Virus record (IMG/VR): IMGVR_UViG_3300043444_000373
Coordinates: 1-41,589 of that record
Reading direction: 5' to 3' (one strand)
From: a virus
DNA length: 41,589 nt
Part shown: positions 14,705-20,797 of the stretch, piece after piece
Layout of the letters: each line of letters opens with the position of its first letter
How positions within the stretch are numbered: position 1 is the stretch's first letter
Position numbers and translations under genes: made by a program
The notes under the pieces: model-generated
Databases searched by the model: none
What the model saw: only the letters and a program-made list of their open reading frames with translations
Told to the model about the DNA's origin: nothing

Positions 14705-15238
14705 ATGAAAACAGTTGGTAATAAATTAGAAAAATTTGCCGTAACAGGCGTTAACCCAGGTAAGGATGATTTCTTTACTATCACCGAAGAATCATTTCCA
14801 GGCAAGTGGAAAGTAATCGTTTACTATCCAAAGGACTTTACATTTGTATGTCCAACTGAAATCGTTGCCTACGATAAACTACACAGCGACTTCGCTGATC
14901 GCGATGCAGTATTACTCACAGGTTCGACAGACAATGAGTTCTGCAAATTAGCATGGCAGGCCGCACATGAAGATCTAAAGAAGATCAAGCACATTCAGTT
15001 CGCTGACACACAGCGTGGAGAGTTAAGCCTTGTTGAGCAACTAGGTGTATTCTTTGCACCAGCAGGTGCGGCATTACGTGCTACATTCATCGTTGACCCA
15101 GAGAACGTTATCCAGCACGTTACTGTCAACAACTTGAACGTTGGTCGTAGTTCAGACGAAACACTTCGTATCCTCGACGCACTACAAACTGGTGAGAAGT
15201 GTGCATGTAACCGTTCAATTGGCGGGGAGACACTATAA
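14705..15238 (+). CDS. ahpC: Peroxiredoxin, AhpC type
   Basis: A 177-residue thiol peroxidase that reduces hydrogen peroxide, organic peroxides and probably peroxynitrite. The peroxidatic cysteine is C49 in FTFVCPTE, and the C-terminus carries C166-A-C168, the resolving region typical of AhpC enzymes that work with AhpD. The full thioredoxin-like core is present (VNNLNVGRSSDE). Its TAA overlaps the ATG of ahpD, so the pair is co-translated. A dedicated extended -10 promoter lies upstream. Peroxiredoxins are rare in phages; the natural role would be protecting the infected cell from oxidative stress. Confidence 0.95.
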   Translation: MKTVGNKLEKFAVTGVNPGKDDFFTITEESFPGKWKVIVYYPKDFTFVCPTEIVAYDKLHSDFADRDAVLLTGSTDNEFCKLAWQAAHEDLKKIKHIQFADTQRGELSLVEQLGVFFAPAGAALRATFIVDPENVIQHVTVNNLNVGRSSDETLRILDALQTGEKCACNRSIGGETL

Positions 15239-15753
15239 TGACTGCATGGGTTGATCAGTTAAAGGACACTATTCCTGACTATGCCAAAGACACACGTCTC
15301 AATATTGATGCTGTGGTCAAGCGTTCAACCCTTCCACAGGAAGAAGCAGAAGCTGTTGCCTTAGCGGCAGCTTTTGCCACAGGCAATACCAAACTGTGGA
15401 CTTGGATGCAGACACAGATCGCAGACCAGAAAGAAGCCGAGGCCGCGATCACTGCCGCTAGTTTGATGGCCATGAACAACGTTTGGTATCCGTTCGTTGA
15501 AATGGCTGAAGATGCTAACCTCAGCGGCTTACCACCACAACTGCGTATGAACGCTATCTCAACACACGGCGGAACAACACAGGCTCGATTCGAAGCCTAT
15601 GCTCTTTCTGCTAGTATTGTTGGCAAGTGTCACTTCTGTGTTAAGGCGCACTACGAAACATTGAAGAAGGCAGGCTACACAGTAGAACAACTTCGTGATA
15701 TTGGACGTATTGCCGCAGTGATTACAGCAGTGGCTAGAGTTCTGAATAGTTAA
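15238..15753 (+). CDS. ahpD: Alkylhydroperoxidase AhpD-like protein
   Basis: A 171-residue all-helical protein with the AhpD redox motif C131-H-F-C134-V-K-A-H138. In bacteria AhpD regenerates AhpC and is itself reduced through lipoylated proteins of central metabolism. Translation is coupled to ahpC (TAATG). Length matches AhpD (about 175). The presence of both partners suggests a complete peroxide-reduction pair that draws its electrons from host lipoamide. Confidence 0.92.
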   Translation: MTAWVDQLKDTIPDYAKDTRLNIDAVVKRSTLPQEEAEAVALAAAFATGNTKLWTWMQTQIADQKEAEAAITAASLMAMNNVWYPFVEMAEDANLSGLPPQLRMNAISTHGGTTQARFEAYALSASIVGKCHFCVKAHYETLKKAGYTVEQLRDIGRIAAVITAVARVLNS

Positions 15754-15807
15754 TTTTACGATGTAAGATTAATGATTTTCAGTATGGTTTTTGTGGTGTT
15801 TTTGTCA

Positions 15808-15840
15808 TATAATAACGATACATACTAAGCAACAGTATGT
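15808..15840 (+). promoter_or_regulatory. Promoter and 5' hairpin of pqqA
   Basis: TATAAT at 15808-15813; no good -35 box is seen 17 bases upstream. Transcription would start near 15820, exactly at a 7-pair hairpin ACATACT/AGTATGT (15820-15840, loop AAGCAAC minus flanks). A hairpin at the extreme 5' end is a known way to stabilise short mRNAs. Confidence 0.5.
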
Positions 15841-15863
15841 TTTATTGATAAAGGAGAAACACT

Positions 15864-15935
15864 ATGTGGACCAAACCAGAAGCAGTTGAAATGCGTTACG
15901 GTTTCGAAGTTACAATGTATGTAATGAATCGATAA
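15864..15935 (+). CDS. pqqA: PqqA, precursor peptide of pyrroloquinoline quinone
   Basis: A 23-residue peptide beginning MWTKPEAVEMRYGFEVTMY and ending VMNR. It matches the PqqA family over its length: the MWxKP start, GFEVTMY core, and the E15-x3-Y19 pair whose side chains are cross-linked by PqqE and become the PQQ cofactor. AAGGAG (15851-15856) is 7 bases before the ATG, and a terminator follows, so it is a complete one-gene transcript. No pqqB, C, D or E is in the window, so host enzymes would be needed. The short length is normal for PqqA (about 22-24). Confidence 0.92.
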   Translation: MWTKPEAVEMRYGFEVTMYVMNR

Positions 15936-15942
15936 ATCAATG

Positions 15943-15964
15943 AGCCCACTTCGGTGGGCTTTCT
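15943..15964 (+). terminator. Intrinsic terminator after pqqA
   Basis: AGCCCAC (15943-15949), loop TTCG, GTGGGCT (15954-15960), then TTCT. It overlaps the next promoter's upstream edge by a few bases. Confidence 0.85.
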
Positions 15965-15965
15965 C

Positions 15966-15994
15966 TTGACTTTTCTCTAACAAATAAGTAAAAT
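15966..15994 (+). promoter_or_regulatory. Sigma70-like promoter with leaderless start at 16001
   Basis: TTGACT at 15966-15971, a 17-base spacer, TAAAAT at 15989-15994. The expected transcription start (about 7 bases downstream) falls on the A of the ATG at 16001, so the mRNA should be leaderless. Confidence 0.65.
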
Positions 15995-16000
15995 TTAACT

Positions 16001-16414
16001 ATGATAGATTGTTTAATAATTGGTGACAGCATTGCCGTAGGCACAGCAATGGCTCGTCCAGAATGTGTAAGTTACAGTAAGGGTGGTTGGAATAGCTGGC
16101 AGTGGAATAAAGATTATCTTGCCAAAGCCAGTGCCCAGCCTGCTAATACTGTAATCATTAGTCTCGGTGCCAACGATCACAAAGGTGTCAAAACCGAACA
16201 AGAACTAAGAAAGATGCGATCCGCTATGACAGGGAAACGTGTATTTTGGATCGACCCGGGTCAGGATCGAAAACCTGTCCCTCATGACGCTATCGTTCGT
16301 ATCGCGGCAGAATATGGTGATGTCGTCTTACCTAGGCCTAAAGACCATATGAGTGCCGACGGCATCCATCCTACAGGTCGAGGCTATAAAAAACTAGCAG
16401 AACAAACCAAATGA
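16001..16414 (+). CDS. SGNH/GDSL-type hydrolase, small
   Basis: A 137-residue protein with the SGNH blocks: nucleophile S10 in IIGDSIA, N58 in SLGANDH, and D120-x2-H123 in SADGIHPTGRGY. It is a compact version of the family (usually about 200 residues) and lacks a signal peptide, so it probably acts in the cytoplasm as an esterase or deacetylase on a small or carbohydrate substrate. The next gene, an epimerase, overlaps it by four bases, suggesting a shared role in modifying sugars. No ribosome site is seen; the promoter places transcription at the start codon. Confidence 0.85.
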   Translation: MIDCLIIGDSIAVGTAMARPECVSYSKGGWNSWQWNKDYLAKASAQPANTVIISLGANDHKGVKTEQELRKMRSAMTGKRVFWIDPGQDRKPVPHDAIVRIAAEYGDVVLPRPKDHMSADGIHPTGRGYKKLAEQTK

Positions 16415-17379
16415 ATATTTTAGTAACAGGTGGCCTGGGACTTATTGGTCATAACATAGTTCAAAAATTATCCGGATTAGGACATAATGTCGTAGTCTAC
16501 GATAACTGCACAAATTACGGCATTATACCACAAGATGAAATTGATCATCTTATTAGAGAACGTAAAAAATTAATTGGTGATGTAGAGATTCACGAAATGG
16601 ATATTCTACAGGGTAGTATGTTTGATTATCTTCTGCCGCATCACAAAATAGAAGCAATCATTCACCTTGCTAGTTTTCCTAGACAAAAAGTAGTCAATGC
16701 TAATCCAACCTGGGGTAGCACTGTAATGAGCACTGGACTTCTAGTTCTATTAGAGGCAGCAGTTAAGCACGGTGTTCGTAGATTTACCTATGCTAGTTCT
16801 AGTATGGTCTACGGAGACTTTGAGGACTATGTCACAGAAGATGCTCTGTGCCGCCCGCAGGGACAATACGGTATTCTTAAACTCGCTGGAGAATGGTTAG
16901 TCAAAGACTACACACGCAAACATGGTATCGAACATACTATCCTACGACCTAGTGCTGTCTATGGTCCGTTGGATGTTGAGGATCGTGTTATTTCAAAGTT
17001 TCTACTTACGGCAATGCGTGGCGGAACACTCAAAGTAAACGGCATCAAAGAAACTCTAGACTTTACCTATGTAGATGATGCTGCCAATGGTTTCGTTGCC
17101 GCTACCTTATCTGATAAGGCAGCAAACGGAACATACAACATAACCAAAAGTCATTCAACTACTCTTTTGGCTGCTGCCGAAATGGCTGTGAAGTTAGCAG
17201 GACGTGGCGTTATCGAAGTCAAAGACAAAGATGCTGATTTCCCTAGCCGAGGTGCCCTAGATATTACCAGAGCTCGAAATGATTTTGGATTTGATCCAAA
17301 AGTGGATGTCGCAGAAGGCTTCCAAATCTACTACGATTGGTTGAGTAACGATCCTTATTTTGGTATTGACAATCACTGA
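16411..17379 (+). CDS. NAD-dependent nucleotide-sugar epimerase/dehydratase
   Basis: A 322-residue extended short-chain dehydrogenase. The NAD motif is VTGGLGLIGHNIV at residues 4-16, the catalytic Ser region is YASSSMVYG, and the Tyr-Lys pair is in YGILKLAGEW. The fold continues with LRPSAVYGP and TYVDDAANGF, as in GalE/RmlB-like enzymes. Likely substrates are UDP-, GDP- or dTDP-sugars used for glycosylation of the host surface, phage proteins or DNA; the specific sugar is unclear. It overlaps the SGNH hydrolase (ATGA). Confidence 0.92.
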   Translation: MNILVTGGLGLIGHNIVQKLSGLGHNVVVYDNCTNYGIIPQDEIDHLIRERKKLIGDVEIHEMDILQGSMFDYLLPHHKIEAIIHLASFPRQKVVNANPTWGSTVMSTGLLVLLEAAVKHGVRRFTYASSSMVYGDFEDYVTEDALCRPQGQYGILKLAGEWLVKDYTRKHGIEHTILRPSAVYGPLDVEDRVISKFLLTAMRGGTLKVNGIKETLDFTYVDDAANGFVAATLSDKAANGTYNITKSHSTTLLAAAEMAVKLAGRGVIEVKDKDADFPSRGALDITRARNDFGFDPKVDVAEGFQIYYDWLSNDPYFGIDNH

Positions 17380-17394
17380 TAAAGGTGCTATACT
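17366..17394 (+). promoter_or_regulatory. Sigma70-like promoter
   Basis: TTGACA at 17366-17371, a 17-base spacer ending in TGC, TATACT at 17389-17394. It overlaps the end of the epimerase gene and drives the 17426 gene. Confidence 0.8.
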
Positions 17395-17425
17395 ATCCTT
17401 ACAGTAATTATTTAGGAGAACGATC

Positions 17426-17818
17426 TTGAGTATGCATTTGGAAGGCCCGTGGTTGTCCACTACCGGCAAGAAAAAAGGCAAACGTAAATTTCGTAATGCT
17501 GACGAAGCAAGGAAGGCAAGACAATTGGCAGAAGATTGGCAAGAACTACTAAAACGGCACGGTGTTGAGCAGGAAGAACGCAAACGTCGACGTGCCTTAG
17601 AGTCGGGAACATACTCTCCTCCAAAAGTAGAACCTTACCGAAGAGAGACTCCGAAAATTCCTAGTCTTGATCCAACTAACATGGCACCGTGTTTGAAAGC
17701 ACCTGATAAGGTATACACCGGCACCATGATCAAAGGCATCGGCACCATGCATAAAAGTAATGCAGTTCCTATCTTTTCAGACGAAGAAGCCGTTGAGATA
17801 TCCAAAATGCGTCGATAA
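17426..17818 (+). CDS. Conserved basic phage protein, function unknown
   Basis: A 130-residue protein. A TTG start at 17426 has AGGAGAA 5 bases upstream; the ATG at 17432 is an alternative. The N-terminal half is very basic (GKKKGKRKFRNADEARKAR) and helical, and the C-terminal segment (GTMIKGIGTMHKSNAVPIFS, then DEEAVEISKMRR) looks strongly constrained. A nucleic-acid binding role is plausible from charge alone. It has its own consensus promoter. Confidence 0.75.
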   Translation: MSMHLEGPWLSTTGKKKGKRKFRNADEARKARQLAEDWQELLKRHGVEQEERKRRRALESGTYSPPKVEPYRRETPKIPSLDPTNMAPCLKAPDKVYTGTMIKGIGTMHKSNAVPIFSDEEAVEISKMRR

Positions 17819-17831
17819 TCACCGGTTTTTG

Positions 17832-17840
17832 TGCTATAAT
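17832..17840 (+). promoter_or_regulatory. Extended -10 promoter
   Basis: TG at 17832-17833, one base, then TATAAT at 17835-17840; no matching -35. Transcription would start near 17847, upstream of a 21-codon frame (17850-17915) and the interrupted frame at 17902. Confidence 0.55.
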
Positions 17841-17901
17841 AGAGAAAGTATGCTATATAAAAATACGTTTCGCAAAGAAACTAAGATAGTAGGTCCAAAG
17901 T

Positions 17902-18108
17902 ATGCCACAAGCTGAAAAGGATCCGCGAGTCTTGGCCTATGAGAAACCCGTGAGATTCGGGCGGTCAAGTTCGCCAAAGGCACACAAGTTATGAGATTGT
18001 GCGTCCAATGGAGACAACTACACGAACCCAGGGTTCTTTCAAGAGCCTCGTGAAGTTTACTCCCTTAATGTAATGTTATTGCGGTGCAGTATTATTGTTC
18101 CAAAATAA
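17902..18108 (+). other. 68-codon frame interrupted by an in-frame TGA
   Basis: ATG 17902 reads MPQAEKDPRVLAYEKPVRFG and on to HKL, then TGA at 17992-17994, then in the same frame DCASNGDNYTNPGFFQEPRE and VYSLNV to TAA at 18106-18108. Both halves look like ordinary coding sequence. Possibilities are a TGG-to-TGA change or read error, genuine readthrough, a decayed gene, or a structured RNA; several small hairpins lie here (CCCG/CGGG, GGCG/CGCC, GCACA/TGTGC, GAACC/GGTTC). The start has only a weak TAGG site. This fills the 310-base gap between the neighbouring genes. Confidence 0.45.
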
Positions 18109-18129
18109 CACCAAGTGAAAGGAGGACTT

Positions 18130-18684
18130 ATGGAAAAGTCAATTCGTTTTATATCCTATTTTTTAGGATTTTTAGTAGTAGCTGTTTTGGTCCAAACTGT
18201 GACTCAAAAGAAATTCGCTGCTCTTAAAGAATCTGCTGGAATTTATAGCAGTGACATTGTGAGTATTAAAACTCGCGAACAACAGCTAGATTGTCTAGCA
18301 ATCAACATCTATCGCGAAGCAGGCTATGAGCCTTTTGAAGGTAAAGTAGCAGTAGCACAGGTTACTATGAATCGCGTAGCCACAGGTAAATTTGGTAAAG
18401 ATGTCTGCGGAGTTGTATATCAAAAAAATGTAGTAATGGAAAAGGTCGTATGCCAATTCTCATGGGCATGTGATTCAGTCCACAAAAATAGACCGATCGG
18501 TAAGGAGGCATATAATGAAAGCTACGAAGTCGCAAAGAAAGTTCTTTTGGAAGGATTTAGATTGTCTGTTCTCAAAGATGCTATGTATTATCATGCCACC
18601 TATGTCAACCCGAGATGGCCGCATGAAAAGATAGGCACAATCGGACAACACATTTTTTATAGAGAGAAAGAAAGACGCATATGA
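18130..18684 (+). CDS. Cell-wall hydrolase, SleB-like (Hydrolase_2), probable endolysin
   Basis: A 184-residue protein starting at ATG 18130 after AGGAGG. Residues 7-27 are a membrane helix (signal anchor or SAR-type). The remainder is the SleB/Hydrolase_2 domain: LDCLAINIYREAGYEPFEG with the catalytic Glu, AVAQVTMNRV, CQFSWACD and the YYHATYVNPRWP end. This family cleaves peptidoglycan glycan strands. The N-terminal anchor and the overlapping small membrane protein downstream (ATGA) look like an endolysin-holin lysis pair. Confidence 0.9.
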   Translation: MEKSIRFISYFLGFLVVAVLVQTVTQKKFAALKESAGIYSSDIVSIKTREQQLDCLAINIYREAGYEPFEGKVAVAQVTMNRVATGKFGKDVCGVVYQKNVVMEKVVCQFSWACDSVHKNRPIGKEAYNESYEVAKKVLLEGFRLSVLKDAMYYHATYVNPRWPHEKIGTIGQHIFYREKERRI

Positions 18685-18983
18685 TCGACAACATCAACAA
18701 ACTCAAAGAGTTCGTCCAAACTAAAATTTCTGTAATCTCAGCAGAAACATTTGGTTGGTTGGCTGCAATCGTATTACATTCTTCAACAGTTCCTAGCCTA
18801 TTAGCAGTTATGGCAGGACTTACAGATAGATTACCGGGAGTTGATTTGGTCCTGTTAGTTTGGACTGGACTAACTTTGCTTTTTATTAAAGCAGCTATCC
18901 AAAAAGACATGTTAAACATCGTTACTATTGGCGTTGGATTTATCATCCAGGCTACTATGATGGCTTTGATATTCTTTAAATGA
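18681..18983 (+). CDS. Small membrane protein, holin candidate
   Basis: A 100-residue protein with three hydrophobic segments: about residues 22-45 (TFGWLAAIVLHSSTVPSLLA), 52-70 (VDLVLLVWTGLTLLFIKAA) and 78-99 (IVTIGVGFIIQATMMALIFF). It overlaps the SleB-like hydrolase gene by four bases and the next gene by four. Size, helices and position suit a class I holin; no sequence family is recognised. Confidence 0.65.
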   Translation: MIDNINKLKEFVQTKISVISAETFGWLAAIVLHSSTVPSLLAVMAGLTDRLPGVDLVLLVWTGLTLLFIKAAIQKDMLNIVTIGVGFIIQATMMALIFFK

Positions 18984-19534
18984 TCCGGGTATTTGATAAT
19001 CTCGTTCCTAGGTCACTGGCTGATAAGCTAGAACAAGTTTTTTCAGATGATGACTGTGTTTGGAACTTATCGTCGAGCTGTGGCGGATACGGAGAAACGT
19101 ATCCGTCTAAAGATCTAGAAATATTAGATACACATCAAATGTATCATGTGCTAGTATCGGATAATCAACCGAAATCTGCTATCACAGCATTAGCAATGTG
19201 TGTTAGTTTCTTTTTAGAACAACAATCAAATATCTACCCAAAATATGTTTCTAGGGTAAAGGCAAATCTTTTGTTTCCTGCCTTTAAAAACACAAACCAA
19301 TGCCACCCATTACACACAGATCGAGAAGAACCTGAATCGTTATCTATGATCTATTATGTTAATGACAGTGACGGGCCTACTCGTTTTTTTGATCGGGACG
19401 GAACAGTGATAAAAACAGTTCAACCAACGAAAGGATCGGCAGTGGTGTTCCCGTCTAATACTATACACGCTAGTTCTTGTCCAATTTTTAGTCCGAAACG
19501 GATAGTTATCAACTACGTATTTTTTCCTGAATAA
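18980..19534 (+). CDS. 2-oxoglutarate/Fe(II)-dependent dioxygenase
   Basis: A 184-residue protein with the double-stranded beta-helix iron site: H112-x-D114 in CHPLHTDREE, distal H163 in SNTIHASSCP, and R174 (KRIVINYVF) for 2-oxoglutarate. It resembles the prolyl-4-hydroxylase-like group that is abundant in T4-type marine phages. The substrate may be a protein side chain; it is unknown. Translation is coupled to the holin-like gene. Confidence 0.88.
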   Translation: MIRVFDNLVPRSLADKLEQVFSDDDCVWNLSSSCGGYGETYPSKDLEILDTHQMYHVLVSDNQPKSAITALAMCVSFFLEQQSNIYPKYVSRVKANLLFPAFKNTNQCHPLHTDREEPESLSMIYYVNDSDGPTRFFDRDGTVIKTVQPTKGSAVVFPSNTIHASSCPIFSPKRIVINYVFFPE

Positions 19535-19551
19535 ATTGGTAATCATCGCAG

Positions 19552-19580
19552 TTGACTTTGGTTGGCTGCGGTGCTATACT
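19552..19580 (+). promoter_or_regulatory. Sigma70-like promoter for the lipoprotein genes
   Basis: TTGACT at 19552-19557, a 17-base spacer ending in TGC, TATACT at 19575-19580. It leads to the 19615 gene with an AGAAAGG site. Confidence 0.8.
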
Positions 19581-19614
19581 AATACTGTCGTAATTCACAC
19601 ACAGAAAGGCATTT

Positions 19615-20085
19615 ATGAAAAAGGCAATCGCAGTAGGCATTTTGGCAGCAGCTATTACGGGTTGTTCGTCAATGAAAGATATTCCAGACCGTAAGACTTA
19701 CGCACAGCCCAGTTGGTATCAAGACTGTGCTCAAGAAGGCGTCAAAGGTTGGTTCTGGTGGAAAGAAGATTATGTCTATGCCTGTGGCGCAGGTGAGTCA
19801 GCTTACGCTCAAGCCGCAGAAGAGCAGATGGACGCAATCGCTATGAATAACTTTGCCAAACGCATCAACGGCAAAGTCAATTCGGAAACTGTAATTGATA
19901 TCAAAGATGACAAGAAAACCACTCGCACTTTGATCAGCTATAAGGTTACAGACACAGCCATCCGCAAACATGTCAAAAGTGAAAAAGGCCACTTCACTAT
20001 GAACGGACGTCATTACACTTATGTTCGTCTTGAAATGAAGAAGTCTACCTTTGAGCAATTGATGGCTGAAGCCAAGGCACAATAA
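19615..20085 (+). CDS. Lipoprotein, LPP20-like
   Basis: A 156-residue lipoprotein. The signal ends in lipobox ITGC, making C17 the lipidated residue. The mature part (PSWYQDC, ACGAGESAYAQAAEEQMDAI, then an alpha/beta domain with VNSETVIDIKDD and YTYVRLEMKK) resembles the LPP20 family found in flagellar and outer-membrane lipoproteins of bacteria. Its TAA overlaps the next ATG. A phage lipoprotein could block superinfection or alter the envelope; no direct evidence. Confidence 0.75.
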   Translation: MKKAIAVGILAAAITGCSSMKDIPDRKTYAQPSWYQDCAQEGVKGWFWWKEDYVYACGAGESAYAQAAEEQMDAIAMNNFAKRINGKVNSETVIDIKDDKKTTRTLISYKVTDTAIRKHVKSEKGHFTMNGRHYTYVRLEMKKSTFEQLMAEAKAQ

Positions 20086-20432
20086 TGGAAGCCAAAGAAA
20101 AACTTTGGCTAGTCATCTTAGCCATGGTGATCGTTGTATTCATCATGTCCGGCTGTTCGTCTGCTCCGAGGGTGCAGGCACAACAACCTCAATATTGTTA
20201 TACCAGTCAAACTATCGTGACTGAAAATAATGAACGAGTAAACAGTCGAACACAGGTCGAATGCACAGATGATCAAGTCAAACGCTTAACTGTAGCTCGG
20301 GTTGGATTATCAAATAATTGTGGTTATTTTACTAGCTGGATGAAGAAAGGTGGGCGAGATGTCCAATATCGTGCGATCAGTTGTCAGTTGCCTGATGGTA
20401 GCTGGGAAATTGTCGATACTTACGGCCAGTAG
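20085..20432 (+). CDS. Small lipoprotein, the only gene here ending in TAG
   Basis: A 115-residue protein. Residues 8-23 are hydrophobic and end in lipobox MSGC (C24). The mature part is polar with several cysteines (CYTSQTIV, ECTDDQV, NNCGYF, ISCQLPDGSW). The stop at 20430-20432 is TAG; readthrough would add 10 codons to another TAG and then more to a TAA in overlap with the next gene, which does not look like real coding extension. It overlaps the 19615 gene (TAATG). Confidence 0.72.
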   Translation: MEAKEKLWLVILAMVIVVFIMSGCSSAPRVQAQQPQYCYTSQTIVTENNERVNSRTQVECTDDQVKRLTVARVGLSNNCGYFTSWMKKGGRDVQYRAISCQLPDGSWEIVDTYGQ

Positions 20433-20787
20433 TTCTGTATTTGCCAACGAGGTAGACAATCCTAGATTCTTCGAATATCGAAGTGGAGGGTTTGTTAATC
20501 GATTAGTGGACATCAGTTTCGGTTGGTTTAAGACTCTTGACGATGAACAAAAAATCGCATATAATCAGGCATTGAGTCATGCTGTATTTTATGCTAATAA
20601 CGGTGAACCTGTTCGGTGGTATAAGAAAGATGCCAGCGGAGTTGTAGTGCCAGCGATGACTTGGCCTAGCGGCGCAGGTTATTGTCGCAGAATGCACATA
20701 CAAGCCATAGCATATAATGTTGAAAAGACTATGACCGCCACGGCATGTTTTAACGAAGTAGATAATAGATGGGTATGGCATCAATAA
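20359..20787 (+). CDS. Secreted or periplasmic protein, function unknown
   Basis: A 142-residue protein from ATG 20359 (AAAGG 8 bases upstream; GTG 20350 is an alternative), overlapping the lipoprotein gene by 74 bases. Signal peptide MSNIVRSVVSCLMVAGKLSI ending SSSVFA before NEVDNP. The mature part has FFEYRSGGFVNRL, then WYKKDASGVVVPAMTWP and a cysteine pair (GYCRRMH, ATACFNE), loosely like the bacterial 17-kDa surface-antigen C-terminal domain (aromatic, G-rich, with paired Cys). It is probably exported together with the two preceding lipoproteins. Confidence 0.7.
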   Translation: MSNIVRSVVSCLMVAGKLSILTASSSVFANEVDNPRFFEYRSGGFVNRLVDISFGWFKTLDDEQKIAYNQALSHAVFYANNGEPVRWYKKDASGVVVPAMTWPSGAGYCRRMHIQAIAYNVEKTMTATACFNEVDNRWVWHQ

Positions 20788-20790
20788 ATA
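20783..20790 (+). promoter_or_regulatory. T4-type late promoter candidate
   Basis: AATAAATA overlaps the stop codon of the preceding gene, 8 bases before the ATG at 20798. If used, the transcript would start at or next to the start codon. Confidence 0.4.
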
Positions 20791-20797
20791 CTAGTTC

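Noticed and set aside
17850-17915. A 21-codon frame starting MLYKNTFRKE
   Set aside because: It lies right after an extended -10 box but has no ribosome site and overlaps the larger 17902 frame. Too little support to call a gene.
17992-18060. WhiB-like pattern (C...NPGFF.EP) in the second half of the interrupted frame
   Set aside because: Only one of the needed cysteines is properly placed, and WhiB belongs to actinobacteria and their phages. Treated as chance.
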